The notes under the pieces are model-generated. The model made no database searches. It was not told the DNA's origin and worked only from the letters and a program-made list of their open reading frames with translations. The position numbers were made by a program, and so were the translations under genes. Below are positions 53,501-61,200 of a stretch of 64,000 nucleotides of DNA, piece by piece (position 1 is the first letter of the stretch; the number at the start of each line of letters is the position of its first letter). The stretch comes from Lysobacter sp. (GTDB lineage: Bacteria > Pseudomonadota > Gammaproteobacteria > Xanthomonadales > Xanthomonadaceae), in contig SSGH01000001.1 in the NCBI GenBank assembly GCA_008015835.1, positions 113,349 through 177,348 on the forward strand, written 5' to 3'.

Positions 53501-56500
53501 CGCGGTCGGACACCACGAACGCCGCGCGCCACTCCATCGCCACGCGCCCGACCTGCAGCGTGTACGCGGCGTCGTGCGCGTCGATCTCGGGGTTCGCGCG
53601 CAGATGCTCGCGCAAGCGCGCGGCGATCGCGCGCAGCGCGGTTTCGCTGCGCGCGGACAGCACGATCGCGATCGCGCCATGGTCTTGGCCATGGAGTGAA
53701 CCGCCGTCGCGCCCGTTCGCGCGCGGCGTCTCCATGTATTCCTCGATCACCAGATGCGCGTTCGCGCCGCCAGCGCCGAAGGAACTCAAACCCGCCAACC
53801 GCGGCGATTCCACGCGCGCGCCGTCGCGCTCGATCGTCGGCTGCCGCCACGGCTCCAGGCGATGCTGCAAACGGAACGGGCTGGCGGCGAAATCGATGAG
53901 CGGGTTCGGCGTCTCGCTGTGGATCGACGGCGCCAGCATGCGGTACTTCAACTGCAGCAGCACTTTGGTCAAACCGGCGATGCCCGATGCCGCTTCCAAG
54001 TGACCGATGTTGGACTTCACCGAACCGATCGCGCAGTACTGGCGGTCGCGCTGGTCGTACGCCGCGGTCAGCGCTTTGATTTCGATCGGGTCGCCCAAAC
54101 CGGTGCCGGTGCCGTGCGCTTCGACGTAGTCGATACGGCGCGGGTCGACATCGGCGGCCTGCAGCGCGTCGCGAATCAGCGCGGCTTGGCGGTTCGGATT
54201 CGGCACCGTGAACCCGGCGGCTTTGCCGCCGTGATTCACCGCGCTGGCGCGGATCACGCCGTAGATATGGTCGCCGTCGCGGCGCGCTTTCGACAACGAC
54301 TTCAGCACCACCGCGCCGACGCCCTCGCCGGGCACGTAGCCGGTGCCGCCTTCGCCGAACGCACGGCAGCGGCCGTCCTGCGACAGGAAATGCAGGTCCG
54401 ACAGCAGGTTGTATTTGTTCGGATGCAGCGACAGATTCGACGCACCGGCGATCGCCGCATCGATCTCGCCCTGACGGATCGCTTGGCAGGCCAGATGGAT
54501 CGCGGTCAACGACGACGAGCACGCGGTGTCGAGCGCCAGGCTCGGCCCGGAGAAATTGAATTGATACGAGACGCGATTCGCGATCGACCAATAGAAGCTG
54601 TGCGGCGTCGCCCACGCGTCCTGCGCGCGATCCACGCCGTGCAATTGGTAGTCGCCCCACATCACGCCGACGTACACGCCCACCGGCGACTCGCGCTCGC
54701 CGCGCGACCGCGCCAGCGTGCCGGGGGTATATCCGGCGTCTTCGATCGCGTGCGCGGCCACTTCCAGGAACAGCCGCTCGTTCGGATCGATCAGTTCCGC
54801 CTCTTTCGGCGAAATATTGAAGAACGCGGCGTCGAAGCGATCGACGTCGCGCAAGAAACCGCCCCACTGCGCGTAGCTGTGGCCGGGAGCGGCCTCGCCG
54901 GGGCGGAAGCGGAATTTCGCGGCGAGATCGCGGCGTTCGCTCGGAACGGTTTCGATGCAGTCGCGACCGATGCGCAGGTTGTCCCAGAACGCTTCGAGCG
55001 TGTCCGCCTGCGGATAGCGGCCGGCGATCCCGACGATCGCGATCGCGTCGTCCTCGACCGGCGCGACGGCGGCGCGCCGCGCGGCGAAGGCGGCGGCGCG
55101 CGACGGCGGCACCAGCGCTTTTTCGGCGGCGGCCGCAGCGTCGTCGCCCATCGACTGCGTCGCCGCGCCGAACAAGCGCGCGAACGTCTTGGCGTGTTCG
55201 GCCAGGAAATAACCGGTCAACGCGCCCAGGTTCGGGTATTCGAAGAACAGCGTCTTCGGCAAAGTGCCGAAGATTCTCTCCAGCAGCGCGATCAACTCGA
55301 TCATCACCACCGAATCGAAGCCGTAGTCTTTGAACGACTTGTCGAGATCGAAGTGCGGGTCGATGCGCAATTGCTCGGCGAAGCGCGCGGACAAATACGC
55401 GGCGACCGCCTCCGCGTCGACCGCCGTGGCGAGCGCGGCGGCGAGTGCGCCTCCAGCGGCCGCGTCGGGCGCGGAAGCGCCGATCAGGTCGCGGCAGGTC
55501 GCGGCATGTTGCTCGACGAAATAACCGGTGAGCGCGCCCAGATTCGGGTATTCGAAGAACAGCGTTTTCGGCAGCGCGCCGAAGCGCTTTTCGAGCAGCG
55601 CGATCAATTCGATCATCACCACCGAGTCGAAGCCGTAATCCTTGAACGACCGATCGGGAGCGAAAGTCTCGGCGATGCGCAATTGTTCGGAGAACATCCG
55701 CGCCAGGGACTCGAACACGGCGTCCGCATCGAGCGCGCCCGAATCGCGGGCGTCGCTCGCGGCCGCGCTCGGCGCGGCGGGCGCGCCGAGCACTTCGCGA
55801 ACGCGCGCGGCGTCGCCGGGCATCACCAGCATCTGCGGACGGCCCTGCGCCAAACCGAATTCGAGCGCGTCCAGCCCCGGCGCGTCGAGCAGCGGCACGA
55901 TGCCGAAACTGCGGCGCACGGCTTCGATCTCGGCGTCGCCCAGCTTCATGCCGCCGTTGCGCCAGAACGGCCAATTGATCGACAGCGACTTGCCGCTGCG
56001 TTCTTCGCGCAGACGCAGCGTCTCGCGCAGGTGCGCGAAGGCGTCCTCGAACGCGTTGCCGTAAGCGTAGTCGCATTGACCGACGTTACCGAGCGCGCCG
56101 GCGACCGACGAGAACAGCACGAACATGTCCAGCGGTTCGTCGCGAGTCGCTTCGTCGAGATACCAGGTGCCGAGCGTCTTCGGCGCGATCACGCGCGCGA
56201 ATTCCTCCGCGCTCTTGCGCAGCACGAACGCGTCTTCGATCACCCCGGCCGAATGCAGCACGCCGTTGAGGCGATAGCCGTCGGCATGGATCGCGGCCAC
56301 CGCGCGACGCACGTCGTTGCGATCGGCGACGTCGCAGACCAGATACGCGACGTTTCCGCCGTGCGCCCGAAGCTCGGCGAGCAGCGCGTTCTGCGCGTCG
56401 CCCGGCGCGGAACGCCCGGTCAAATACACGTTGGCGCGATAGCGCGCGCACAGGTGACGAGCGACGATACGACCGAGGCCGCCGAGGCCGCCGGTGATCA

Positions 56501-59500
56501 GATACGTGCCGCCTTCGCGGAATTCGGCGACATCCGGGTCCTGGGGGCGCTCCACGCGCGCGCCGAGCGCCGCGTATGCGCGCACTTCGCGCACGCCGTC
56601 GCGATAGCGCACATCCTCGACCGCGGCCGAACACAGGAATTCGTCGGCGACGATATCGGCCAAGCGCCCCTGCGGGCCGTTGGCCACCGCGCCATCGAGC
56701 ACGCGCCCGGAATAGCTGGGCTTTTCGATGCGCAGCGTCTTGAACAGCGCGCTCAGCGCCAGATGCTCGACATCGTCTTCGAACGGCGGCGTCAAATACA
56801 GCAAGCGCGCGGTCTTGGCGCCGCGGAACATCGCCTTCGCCAGCGCGAACGCATGCTGCGCCGACGCGGCGATGCGCTCGGCGTAGCGGGTGTGCTGCGT
56901 ATGCGAGGCCACCAGCAGCGTGCGCTGCAGCGAGACGCCGCGCGACGCGAGCGCGGCGACCGCCGCGTGATAATCCTCGAGCGCGCCCGGACGCACCGCG
57001 ACGACGCCGTCGCCCGCGTCCTCGATGCGCTCGCCTTCGGCGAGCAGCACGATGCGTTCGAAACGGGTGTCCGCGAACCGCGGCGCCGCGCGCAGCAGAC
57101 CTTCCGCCCAGTCCAATTCGTGCCGCGGCCCGATCAGCACGATCTGCGGGATCGACGGGCCCGTCGGCGGCTCGACCGGCGTCGCCGGCTGCGCGCGCCA
57201 CTCGGTCGCGTACAGCGTTTCGTTCAAGGACGCCGGCACTTCGATCGTATCGGCCGCGTCCGACGCCGGTTTCGCCGCCGCCGGCGCGAGCGAGGACACC
57301 ACCGGCACCAGCGGACGCACGCTCAGGCCGCGGAACGCGGCGCAGCGCCTGCCGCCGTCGACGCCGTCGAGCAAGTCGATGTCGAGTTTGTCGTCGGCGC
57401 CGGGGCTGCGGCGCACGTAGGCGTACGCCGGGCCGACCGGCGCGCGTTCGATCAGCACGTCGTCGACCGCGAACGGGATCGCCGCGCGCACGTAGAATTC
57501 GCCGCCGGCCGCGCTCAAGAACGCCACCGCCGCCTGCAGCGCGGCGTCGGCGATGCCCGGATGCAGAATGTAATCGTCCGCCTCTTCGCGCAGCGCGGGC
57601 GGCAGTTCGATATCGGCGAGGCCGTAGTTGGGCGCGACGCGCAGATCGCGCACGATCCGATGCGCCGGGCCGTAGTCCAATCCTTGTTCGGCGAAGTCGG
57701 CGTAGATCGCGTCGGCGCTGCGCCACGACTCGTGCGCGCCGGCTTCGAGCGCGCCCAGCGACGGCGTCGGCTCGGCCATGTCCGCGTCCAGCGACACCAA
57801 ACCGCGGCACAGCGCCTGCGCCGCCGCATCGCGCTTCTGCGCCGACACGCGGAATTCGAAATCGCGCCGCTGCGCGCGGCCGTCGACATCGATCGGCGTC
57901 AGTTCGACCTCGACCGCCGCGCGCTCGTCGCCGACGGTCAGCGGGCGCAGCCACACCACATCGGCGATGCGGATCGCATGCGTCTCCGACGACGACAGTC
58001 CGACCATCTGCGCGATCGCGGCGCGCACCATCTCCAGATACGCCACGCCCGGCAACATGCGCTGCCCGCGGACCCGATGGTCGGCGAGAAAGCATTCGCT
58101 GCCGTCGAACACCGAGAGGAACCGCTGCAGATCGACGCTCGGCGCGTTGCGATGCAGCAGCGGATGGAAATGCGGCTGGTCGTCGTTGCGACGACGCTGG
58201 CCGCTATCGTCCACCGCGTCGGTCTGCGGCAGCCAAAACCGATGCCGCTCGAAGGCGTACACCGGCAAGCGCACGCGACGCGTCGGCGGCTCGGAGTACA
58301 GCGTCGACCACGCCATCTCGGCGCCGTCGCGATACAGCGCGGCCAAGGCCTCCAAGGCCGCGCGCCGCTTGTCTTTCTTGAGCTTCGGCAAGCGTGCGAG
58401 CCAGGCCGCAGCCTCCGCGTCCAGCGCGTTCTTGCGCTCCTCGCTCGCGGCGTCGCTCGACGCGGCGTCGGATGCGGCCTTCGTGCCGGGAACGTCGCTC
58501 GCATCCTCGGACAACGCCGCGATCAAGCCCTCCACGTCGTCGACCACGCACGCGAAGCGCAGCGGCAAATGGTCGCGTTCCAGCAACAGCGTGCGCGCGA
58601 TTTCGTCCAGCGTATGCTCGCCCGCGTCCGCACGCAGCCAAGCGACCAAATCGTCGCGGCGACGGCGCAGCGCGCCCGGCGTCTTGGCCGAGAGCGCGAT
58701 CAACTGCGGCGACGGCGCGACTTTGCGCGCGCGCTTCGTAGAAGGCGGCGGCGGCGGCTCTTCCAGCACCAGATGCGCATTGGTGCCGCCGAACCCGAAG
58801 GAACTCACGCCCGCGCGCAGCGGCGTGCGTTCGCCGCGACGCGACCACGGCCGCGTTTGATCGAGGATGTAGAAGGGCGTGCCCTCGATGGTCACCCGCG
58901 AATTGAGCGTTCGGAAATCGTGGAAGCCCGGCAAGCGCCGATGCCGGAACGCCAGCAGTACCTTGGCGACCGCCGCCATGCCGGCCGCGGCTTCCAAATG
59001 ACCGAGATTGGTTTTCGCCGAACTCAAACCGCAGTACGCGTCCTCCAGCGCGACGCCCTGTTCCTCGGACAAGCGCGCGAACGCTTGGCGCAGGCCTTCG
59101 AATTCGATCGGATCGCCTTTCGCGGTGCCGGTGCCGTGCAATTCGACGAAATTGACGCTGGAGATCGGCACTCCCGAGCGCCGATGCGCATCGACGATCA
59201 CGTCGGCCTGCGCATCCGGGCTGGGATAACTCAAGGTATGGGTCTTGCCGCAATGATTGACCGCGCTGCCCTTGATCACGCCGTAGATCAAGTCGCGATC
59301 GGCCAGCGCCTTCTCCAACGGCTTGAGCACGAAGAACCCCGCGCCCTCGCCGCGGACGTAGCCGTCGGCGCGATCGTCCAGGGTCTTGCACGACCCGGTG
59401 GGCGACAGCGTGCCCATCTTCGACACCGAAATGTGCCGCGCGGGATTGAGAATCAGGCTGATGCCGCCGGCGAGCGCCATCTCGCATTCGCCGTTCTCGA

Positions 59501-60071
59501 ACGATTGGATCGCCAGATGGATCGCGTTGAGCGAACTGGAGCATGCGGTGTCGACCGGAAGACTCGGCCCGCGCAGTCCGAGCACGTGCGACACGCGGTT
59601 CGGCACCACCACGGTGGCGGTGCCGGTGTAGTGATACGGCTCGATCGGGACGCGCGCGCGCGCGAGCAGTTCCTTGTAATCGTGATGGGTGACGCCCGCG
59701 AACACGCCGACGCGACGGCCGCGCAACGACGACGGCGGAATGCCGGCGTCTTCCAGCGACGCCCACGCCAGTTCCAGCATGATGCGTTGCTGCGGGTCCA
59801 TGTTGTGGACGACTTTCGGCAGCAACCCGAAGAATTCGTGATCGAACGCGTCGACGTCGTCGATCAAACCCGCCCAACGGCTATGGGTTTTGTTGACGTC
59901 GAGCTTCGGATCGCCCCACAGCGGACGCCAATCCCAACGCTCCGGCGGTATTTCGCGGACGCTCGATCGACGCTCGGCGAGGTTGTCCCAAAACGCGTCG
60001 CAGCCGTTCGCCCCGGGAAACCGGAATGCGATACCGACGATAGCCGTGTCCATGAAGCGTCCAGCACCCAT
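43896..60071 (-). CDS. Trans-AT modular polyketide synthase with four KS domains
   Basis: A 5,391-residue multienzyme with no AT domain. Order: KS1-DH1-KR1-ACP-ACP, KS2-DH2-ACP-degenerate ACP, KS3-DH3-KR3-ACP, KS4-half condensation domain. All four KS domains keep the Cys-His-His triad (active cysteines near residues 177, 1852, 3013 and 4634). DH1 has an intact HxxxGxxxxP; DH2 and DH3 do not. There is no loading domain, enoylreductase, methyltransferase or thioesterase. KS1 stands at the N-terminus and must take a ready-made acyl starter. KS4 lacks its own ACP. Start 60071 is chosen for GAAGGA 6 nt upstream; 60077 and 60053 are alternatives. It is the first gene of the operon. Confidence 0.93.
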   Translation of the reverse strand: MGAGRFMDTAIVGIAFRFPGANGCDAFWDNLAERRSSVREIPPERWDWRPLWGDPKLDVNKTHSRWAGLIDDVDAFDHEFFGLLPKVVHNMDPQQRIMLELAWASLEDAGIPPSSLRGRRVGVFAGVTHHDYKELLARARVPIEPYHYTGTATVVVPNRVSHVLGLRGPSLPVDTACSSSLNAIHLAIQSFENGECEMALAGGISLILNPARHISVSKMGTLSPTGSCKTLDDRADGYVRGEGAGFFVLKPLEKALADRDLIYGVIKGSAVNHCGKTHTLSYPSPDAQADVIVDAHRRSGVPISSVNFVELHGTGTAKGDPIEFEGLRQAFARLSEEQGVALEDAYCGLSSAKTNLGHLEAAAGMAAVAKVLLAFRHRRLPGFHDFRTLNSRVTIEGTPFYILDQTRPWSRRGERTPLRAGVSSFGFGGTNAHLVLEEPPPPPSTKRARKVAPSPQLIALSAKTPGALRRRRDDLVAWLRADAGEHTLDEIARTLLLERDHLPLRFACVVDDVEGLIAALSEDASDVPGTKAASDAASSDAASEERKNALDAEAAAWLARLPKLKKDKRRAALEALAALYRDGAEMAWSTLYSEPPTRRVRLPVYAFERHRFWLPQTDAVDDSGQRRRNDDQPHFHPLLHRNAPSVDLQRFLSVFDGSECFLADHRVRGQRMLPGVAYLEMVRAAIAQMVGLSSSETHAIRIADVVWLRPLTVGDERAAVEVELTPIDVDGRAQRRDFEFRVSAQKRDAAAQALCRGLVSLDADMAEPTPSLGALEAGAHESWRSADAIYADFAEQGLDYGPAHRIVRDLRVAPNYGLADIELPPALREEADDYILHPGIADAALQAAVAFLSAAGGEFYVRAAIPFAVDDVLIERAPVGPAYAYVRRSPGADDKLDIDLLDGVDGGRRCAAFRGLSVRPLVPVVSSLAPAAAKPASDAADTIEVPASLNETLYATEWRAQPATPVEPPTGPSIPQIVLIGPRHELDWAEGLLRAAPRFADTRFERIVLLAEGERIEDAGDGVVAVRPGALEDYHAAVAALASRGVSLQRTLLVASHTQHTRYAERIAASAQHAFALAKAMFRGAKTARLLYLTPPFEDDVEHLALSALFKTLRIEKPSYSGRVLDGAVANGPQGRLADIVADEFLCSAAVEDVRYRDGVREVRAYAALGARVERPQDPDVAEFREGGTYLITGGLGGLGRIVARHLCARYRANVYLTGRSAPGDAQNALLAELRAHGGNVAYLVCDVADRNDVRRAVAAIHADGYRLNGVLHSAGVIEDAFVLRKSAEEFARVIAPKTLGTWYLDEATRDEPLDMFVLFSSVAGALGNVGQCDYAYGNAFEDAFAHLRETLRLREERSGKSLSINWPFWRNGGMKLGDAEIEAVRRSFGIVPLLDAPGLDALEFGLAQGRPQMLVMPGDAARVREVLGAPAAPSAAASDARDSGALDADAVFESLARMFSEQLRIAETFAPDRSFKDYGFDSVVMIELIALLEKRFGALPKTLFFEYPNLGALTGYFVEQHAATCRDLIGASAPDAAAGGALAAALATAVDAEAVAAYLSARFAEQLRIDPHFDLDKSFKDYGFDSVVMIELIALLERIFGTLPKTLFFEYPNLGALTGYFLAEHAKTFARLFGAATQSMGDDAAAAAEKALVPPSRAAAFAARRAAVAPVEDDAIAIVGIAGRYPQADTLEAFWDNLRIGRDCIETVPSERRDLAAKFRFRPGEAAPGHSYAQWGGFLRDVDRFDAAFFNISPKEAELIDPNERLFLEVAAHAIEDAGYTPGTLARSRGERESPVGVYVGVMWGDYQLHGVDRAQDAWATPHSFYWSIANRVSYQFNFSGPSLALDTACSSSLTAIHLACQAIRQGEIDAAIAGASNLSLHPNKYNLLSDLHFLSQDGRCRAFGEGGTGYVPGEGVGAVVLKSLSKARRDGDHIYGVIRASAVNHGGKAAGFTVPNPNRQAALIRDALQAADVDPRRIDYVEAHGTGTGLGDPIEIKALTAAYDQRDRQYCAIGSVKSNIGHLEAASGIAGLTKVLLQLKYRMLAPSIHSETPNPLIDFAASPFRLQHRLEPWRQPTIERDGARVESPRLAGLSSFGAGGANAHLVIEEYMETPRANGRDGGSLHGQDHGAIAIVLSARSETALRAIAARLREHLRANPEIDAHDAAYTLQVGRVAMEWRAAFVVSDRDTLLERLRAIAERDANDALGPDVWTGHRDAGRRDPAIAARTKAAAAQVPEWLVREDLPALAAAWVNGVEIDWRRLPASGRRRRVSLPGYPYQRQRHWVPDAPAVGAGAAALHPLIDANVSTLDEQAFAKTFRGDEFVLRDHRLGEHRILPGAAMLEMALQAAHLAAPGRRVAELRDVQWRKAIVVEAEPTPIRIALSPERDAVRFELYADDAVRALHAQGAIAFAPEAGDDAARADGAEARVDIAAVRARCRTEECDGIDAAFAAMGFAFGDSFRVFERLHWNGEEALAELRLPPVAGLDHDAFALPPALLDGALRTTLGIGGLAATTALRVPVRLERLAMFGALGERAVAYARRASRSVDADRTAYDVEVCDLDGRVRVRLRGLVAQAAPQFARAAISSTPSTPKPLAAPSPERVATEASNEVSAEPSTQAVAVALLRRMVSDVTKLAADQIDPNAPLENYGIDSVMIASLNRGLEARFGEIPKTLFFEHQDIVGVAGYFADEHAATLRAMASEFPSVGATHASALSAADPGVERTDAERIGDAVDDTTLARLYARMRDVAGEEAAHCAIDTPLAVWPLDPLAVARLLHGLGEEFENVDPFAPYRHATLADWAAELRRKPGAAAPALAPERAAALAPTARARGGHRFLAARQDEDIAIVGLSGHYPGADDLHTFWRNLAAGRDGIVEIPLSRWDHARYFHPDRRHKGTVYSKWGGFIDGVDLFDARFFNMTAREAEITDPQERLFLQTAWECFEDACYTRQSLKGRSVGVFVGVMWANYAQIDVSDEQLNYGRPSTPFASIANRVSYAMNLDGPSLALDTMCSSSLTAIHTACRAIADGDCGMALAGGVNLILHPHKYQQLASSQFLSTDGRCRAFGDGGDGYVPGEGVGAVLLKRLSEAVADGDHIYGVIKATALNHGGKTNGYTVPNQVAQTAVIGKALKRSGWDPRTIDYIEAHGTGTSLGDPIEIAGLSRAFSQALAETAGADARLEPQRCRIGSIKSNFGHLESAAAIAGLTKLLMQFRYGAIAPSLHSATLNPNIDFARSPFRVVQREESWPADAARGPRRAGLSSFGAGGSNAHCLIEDYPRPRSTAAIGRPALFVLSADDEPRLTRYVDRVVAFLERGGDPDVGLDLADLAYASQIGREPMAERLAVVANDVDGLLSALRAWREGRSDGRVVRGRLQDKREGLDAIVDEREKDALIRGLIETGRLPQLARAWASMLDVAWAKFVDALYPASVYPRRPRRMPFPTLPFLGERHWVEERAERVGVVDAPHPLIDRNLSTWSTLAYGKRFDGREFYLRDHIVRSDRERMLLPGAAYLEMARAAGELAVAGDGLRVESVRNLMWMQPFEIGDGPDGLTTRMTSDETALRFEIARDSDGGVCVEGELRLADADAMPMDEAIDLAALLARGEIIDADQDAIYAGFRDMGFLFGPAFRITRERYRLSEGALCRLRLPDALRAGLDAYGLHPTLLDAVLRSALAVDAGEGGLPSVPIVPFALDELEYRHPLAEECYVYVTRRRDAMADSGVGLSVPPGAGATIYKYDLLVADRDGRVLIKLFGFTGRPLVKQPPQARARVMQYFGYQWLPAPLPARAEDDAAHVVLFATTSIALAEAFARRMSAHDRVVPALIADVGDDARDATAAANGIERFDPFDADSAARLFAALRARGLTPDRIVYCDDGDDGDAIDADAVRDAALHRGIQAVRHLFVASERDAPGSAVRLLYAFRDDGRAQPQHDAVAGYARSLLTLNHRFDLSTLRDDRAQVDARAAAIADELALGAGFGGNEIAYRDGARHRRSLCRLDAPPPSNDTLPLREGGCYLITGGAGKLGLAVARHLAQRTRACLLLSGRSSTPSPSLERELDALRALGARVLYRSADSADADAVRALVDAAKTEFGGVHGVIHCAGVARDRSILDLDDREFAEMLAPKAEGLALLDRATADQPLDFFVCFSSVSALLGDLGAGAYAVANRFMDSYARWREAQRAQGRRNGRSISINWPLWATGGMEIAGSDASVFGFSGMQAISEAEGLEAFDRILCGQENRVLVSIGDPQRVARALRLQDAAVEPVAREFVPLKPVAIKPAESVPTRPMPIVSPSALPASAVMSAALPPPTPVSPTASPDAMSRAEAYVKARMAAVAKTRAEAIDARASFEQCGLDSVLLLELHAALKADFDALPKTALFEFDSAERMARFLMTEYAPQAQRMFADASDAAPAATPAAPMPSLSVTLPSTPSPSVSTPTHTLSRLRGAALPSRRGAGPARAAAPVVDEGIAIVGIAGEFPDSPDVERYWRNVREGRDCTGRVPSERGFANALNRYRSRSGKAIADAGGFIADVDLFDPALFRMSRAEADRLDPQLRVLLRTAWRAIEDAAYTPQTLAERRVGVFVGAMNEDFTWIASELQVRSSAYLGPGAMSSELSNRLSYLMNLHGPSLTLSTACASSLTAVHLARRAILAGDCEAALVGGVNLSLHASKYHLLQDMKVLSPDGHERTFDDAANGLVPSEGAGVVLLKRLGRAIEDGDHIYGVLRGSRISHSGVGAGQFMPNIRVLEDTAAECIAEAGVAVEDLTYIESHGTGTELGDPIELKALANALRRSTAATGFCAIGSKANLGHMEAASGLGSLIKVLLSMRHGEIAPCAKLRRVNGSFDADASPFVFPRAAAPWPKNAHGTRIAGVHSFGMGGSNAFVVVESYDAAPSTNADAPREPVAFALSARTADGLRGYASRVAAFVRAHRDDAENAARFADWAYVTQIGRALWRHRLAVVARDADELCAALDAWSQAPEAAHSGVYAGDIESSSAQDTVRLLAGESGERFFAALLEMRDLRTLAELWSRGAAIDWAALHRAQSRRRTAFPGAPFESVRCDLRHLLDAADTAETVREGALEATTLETASLDAIPLDTIANGASSVSMPIDLPEGGWYRLDAIESAAVAERDDASEDGVRDYWATRFGSATDTASELAAALPPETASADASDAQESLQCVSELVDTELLRTLQTFGRQHGIAIETLVAAAWAVLMNRHTKARCSQFGVFGAGNSTISPTLVPVRVRTVGRQKMLQWLQELQADLLRQHREALAPIERIREWAGQEPLFDTLVAFDRRISVDDDEAADETARTQASWPRPRFELVTAAGEHSLELTLLYRARTPNYAQAGVLLEQFVVLLEGIVSNPDKMPSALGMRTRAESRERFWKTMEATTD
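45400..46700 (-). other. PKS module 4: KS4 without an ACP
   Basis: KS4 keeps its active site (STACASSL, ESHGTGT, KANLGHMEAASG), so it should be able to condense. No DH, KR or ACP follows before the C-terminus. It either uses the discrete ACP at 41272-41541 or only passes the chain on. Borders are approximate. Confidence 0.75.
46860..51550 (-). other. PKS module 3: KS3-DH3-KR3-ACP
   Basis: KS3 has DTMCSSSL, EAHGTGT and KSNFGHLE. DH3 starts at HPLIDRNLST, but its first motif reads DHIVRSDRERMLLPG with an insertion and no HxxxGxxxxP glycine, and its second (LLDAVLR) has Arg in place of the usual Gln, so dehydration is doubtful. KR3 is intact (TGGAGKLG, CFSSVSA, YAVANRF). ACP3 is CGLDSVLL (Ser4353). 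Predicted product: a beta-hydroxy unit, or an alkene if DH3 works. Confidence 0.75.
51640..55050 (-). other. PKS module 2: KS2-DH2-ACP plus a carrier-like domain lacking serine
   Basis: KS2 is intact (DTACSSSL, EAHGTGT, KSNIGHLE). DH2 has DHRLGEHRILPG, where Glu takes the place of the motif glycine, and LLDGALR with Arg for Gln. There is no KR, so DH2 would have no hydroxyl of its own module to remove. ACP2 is YGIDSVMI (Ser2656). Next, residues about 2730-2805 fold like another ACP but read PLDPLAV at the attachment point (Pro2772), so phosphopantetheine cannot be attached. Confidence 0.75.
55170..60071 (-). other. PKS module 1: KS1-DH1-KR1-ACP-ACP
   Basis: KS1 (7 to about 437) has DTACSSSL, ELHGTGT and KTNLGHLEAAAG. 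DH1 keeps DHRVRGQRMLPG (His665) and ADAALQ. KR1 has TGGLGGLG, LFSSVAG and YAYGNAF. Two nearly identical ACPs follow, each with YGFDSVVM (Ser1483 and Ser1587). The expected product is an alpha,beta-alkene on the first extension unit. Doubled ACPs usually raise flux or mark an iterative module. Confidence 0.8.
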
Positions 60072-60141
60072 ACACATTCCTTCAACGCCGCTCTCTCCCC
60101 AAGAGCGGCTTTCGACCGGCCCCGATCGACGGGGTCTTGAT

Positions 60142-60165
60142 TGCGGCCGCGAACGATTGGCCGCA
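60142..60165. promoter_or_regulatory. Inverted repeat, possible operator of the PKS-NRPS operon
   Basis: TGCGGCC-N10-GGCCGCA is a perfect 7-bp inverted repeat centred about 83 nt upstream of the PKS start codon. Its placement and symmetry fit binding by a dimeric regulator; no known consensus was recognised. Confidence 0.35.
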
Positions 60166-60709
60166 TATCGTCAACGCAATACCGCCTGCTCTACGGACAG
60201 CGACCGCTCGGGCGCAATGTCGACCCCCGACATTTCCCCGTTCGGCGGCATCGCATCGACTGGCGTACACACTGCTCGGTTCGCGCGGCCCGATGTGTTG
60301 ACCTCGCGCAGATATCGAGCGAAATGCCGCGCGTCGCGGACGCGGCTTCGGGCGTCGCGACTTCGCGGATGCGACCGCATGCGGCGCGGATTATCCGAAC
60401 GGCGTGTCGCGCGCGATGCGACCGCATGCGCGCGATGCGGATGCGATTCCGTCCCCCTCTCCATGTCCCCTCCGACTCATCCCCGATGACGCACGACGCT
60501 TCGGCCTCGCGTGGAGGCCGGCGACCGGCCGGGCAACTCGGCCGTTCCGATTTCGTAGCGGTACGCGAAGCGCGATGGGCGGCATCCCCAGCCACCTTCG
60601 ATCGACGACCGCGGCCCGACCATACCCCCGGGACGACGGCGGTTGCAATCGCGCGACCGGATTTGTTCCCGCTTTCGACCACCGCCTCCTTGGCGGCGGG
60701 CTATCAGGC

Positions 60710-60739
60710 GATCGTCTCGGCCATGATCGTCTCGGCCAC
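60710..60739. repeat. Two-copy 15-bp tandem repeat
   Basis: GATCGTCTCGGCCAT is followed directly by GATCGTCTCGGCCAC (14 of 15 identical). The next bases, GATCATCTCC, look like a decayed third copy. It lies midway between the divergent PKS and rpoH genes. Function unknown. Confidence 0.5.
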
Positions 60740-61200
60740 GATCATCTCCGGCGGTGAGTACGCGGCTTGCCGCCAGGAACCTGCCGCGACCCGGCACCGT
60801 TTGTTGTCTGCAGCCGCATCGGGACGATGCGCGGTTCGGAGCGGCCCCGCGAAGCCCTCCGGCCGCGCCCTCTCGACGGCTCGTCGTTTCCGTCAGTCCG
60901 CGCGTGGCCGGGCCGCTCGCTCGTCCGCCTGCGCCTCCCCGATCAAGATCGCCCCCTGTCCTTCGGCACTGGCGCGAAATGCAGGATCGTCGAAAACTGA
61001 ACGCCTTCAAAATCAATCGCTTACTTGGGCGTCGCCTCGTACGGATGTCGCGATGGCCGCTCGATGCCGCGCGGGGCGTGATTCTCGAACCGTCCGCGAT
61101 GGCAATAGCGACGGCAAGATTAGCGCTTCAGACGGGCCGAAATCGGCGAGTTATGATGAATCGGCGACGATTTTGGAACACTGAGGAACTTTTTCGCCCG

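Larger units (their letters stand above)
60072..61200. other. 1.1-kb non-coding divergent control region between the PKS operon and rpoH
   Basis: No protein gene can be supported here: the open frames are arginine-rich shadows of GC-rich DNA with no ribosome sites or recognisable domains. The region must hold the promoters of the PKS operon (minus strand) and of rpoH (plus strand). It contains a 7-bp inverted repeat at 60142-60165 and a short tandem repeat at 60710-60739. No clear sigma-70 promoter could be picked. No regulator gene for the cluster lies in it. Confidence 0.6.

Noticed and set aside
55170..60071. Possible embedded acyltransferase in the PKS
   Set aside because: No GHSxG nucleophile motif is present after any KS; only KS-linker sequence is found, consistent with trans-AT loading by the AT-AT protein.
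53754..60140. Plus-strand open frame of over 2,100 codons opposite the PKS
   Set aside because: It is antisense to the PKS, rich in Arg, Gln and His with no domain or ribosome site. Such frames arise from the strong third-position GC bias.
60164..60180. TTGACG on the minus strand as -35 box of the PKS operon
   Set aside because: No acceptable -10 box lies 16-18 nt downstream, so I did not call a promoter.
60141..61184. Plus-strand open frame of about 350 codons upstream of rpoH
   Set aside because: No ribosome site, arginine-rich composition and no domain; better read as non-coding control region.
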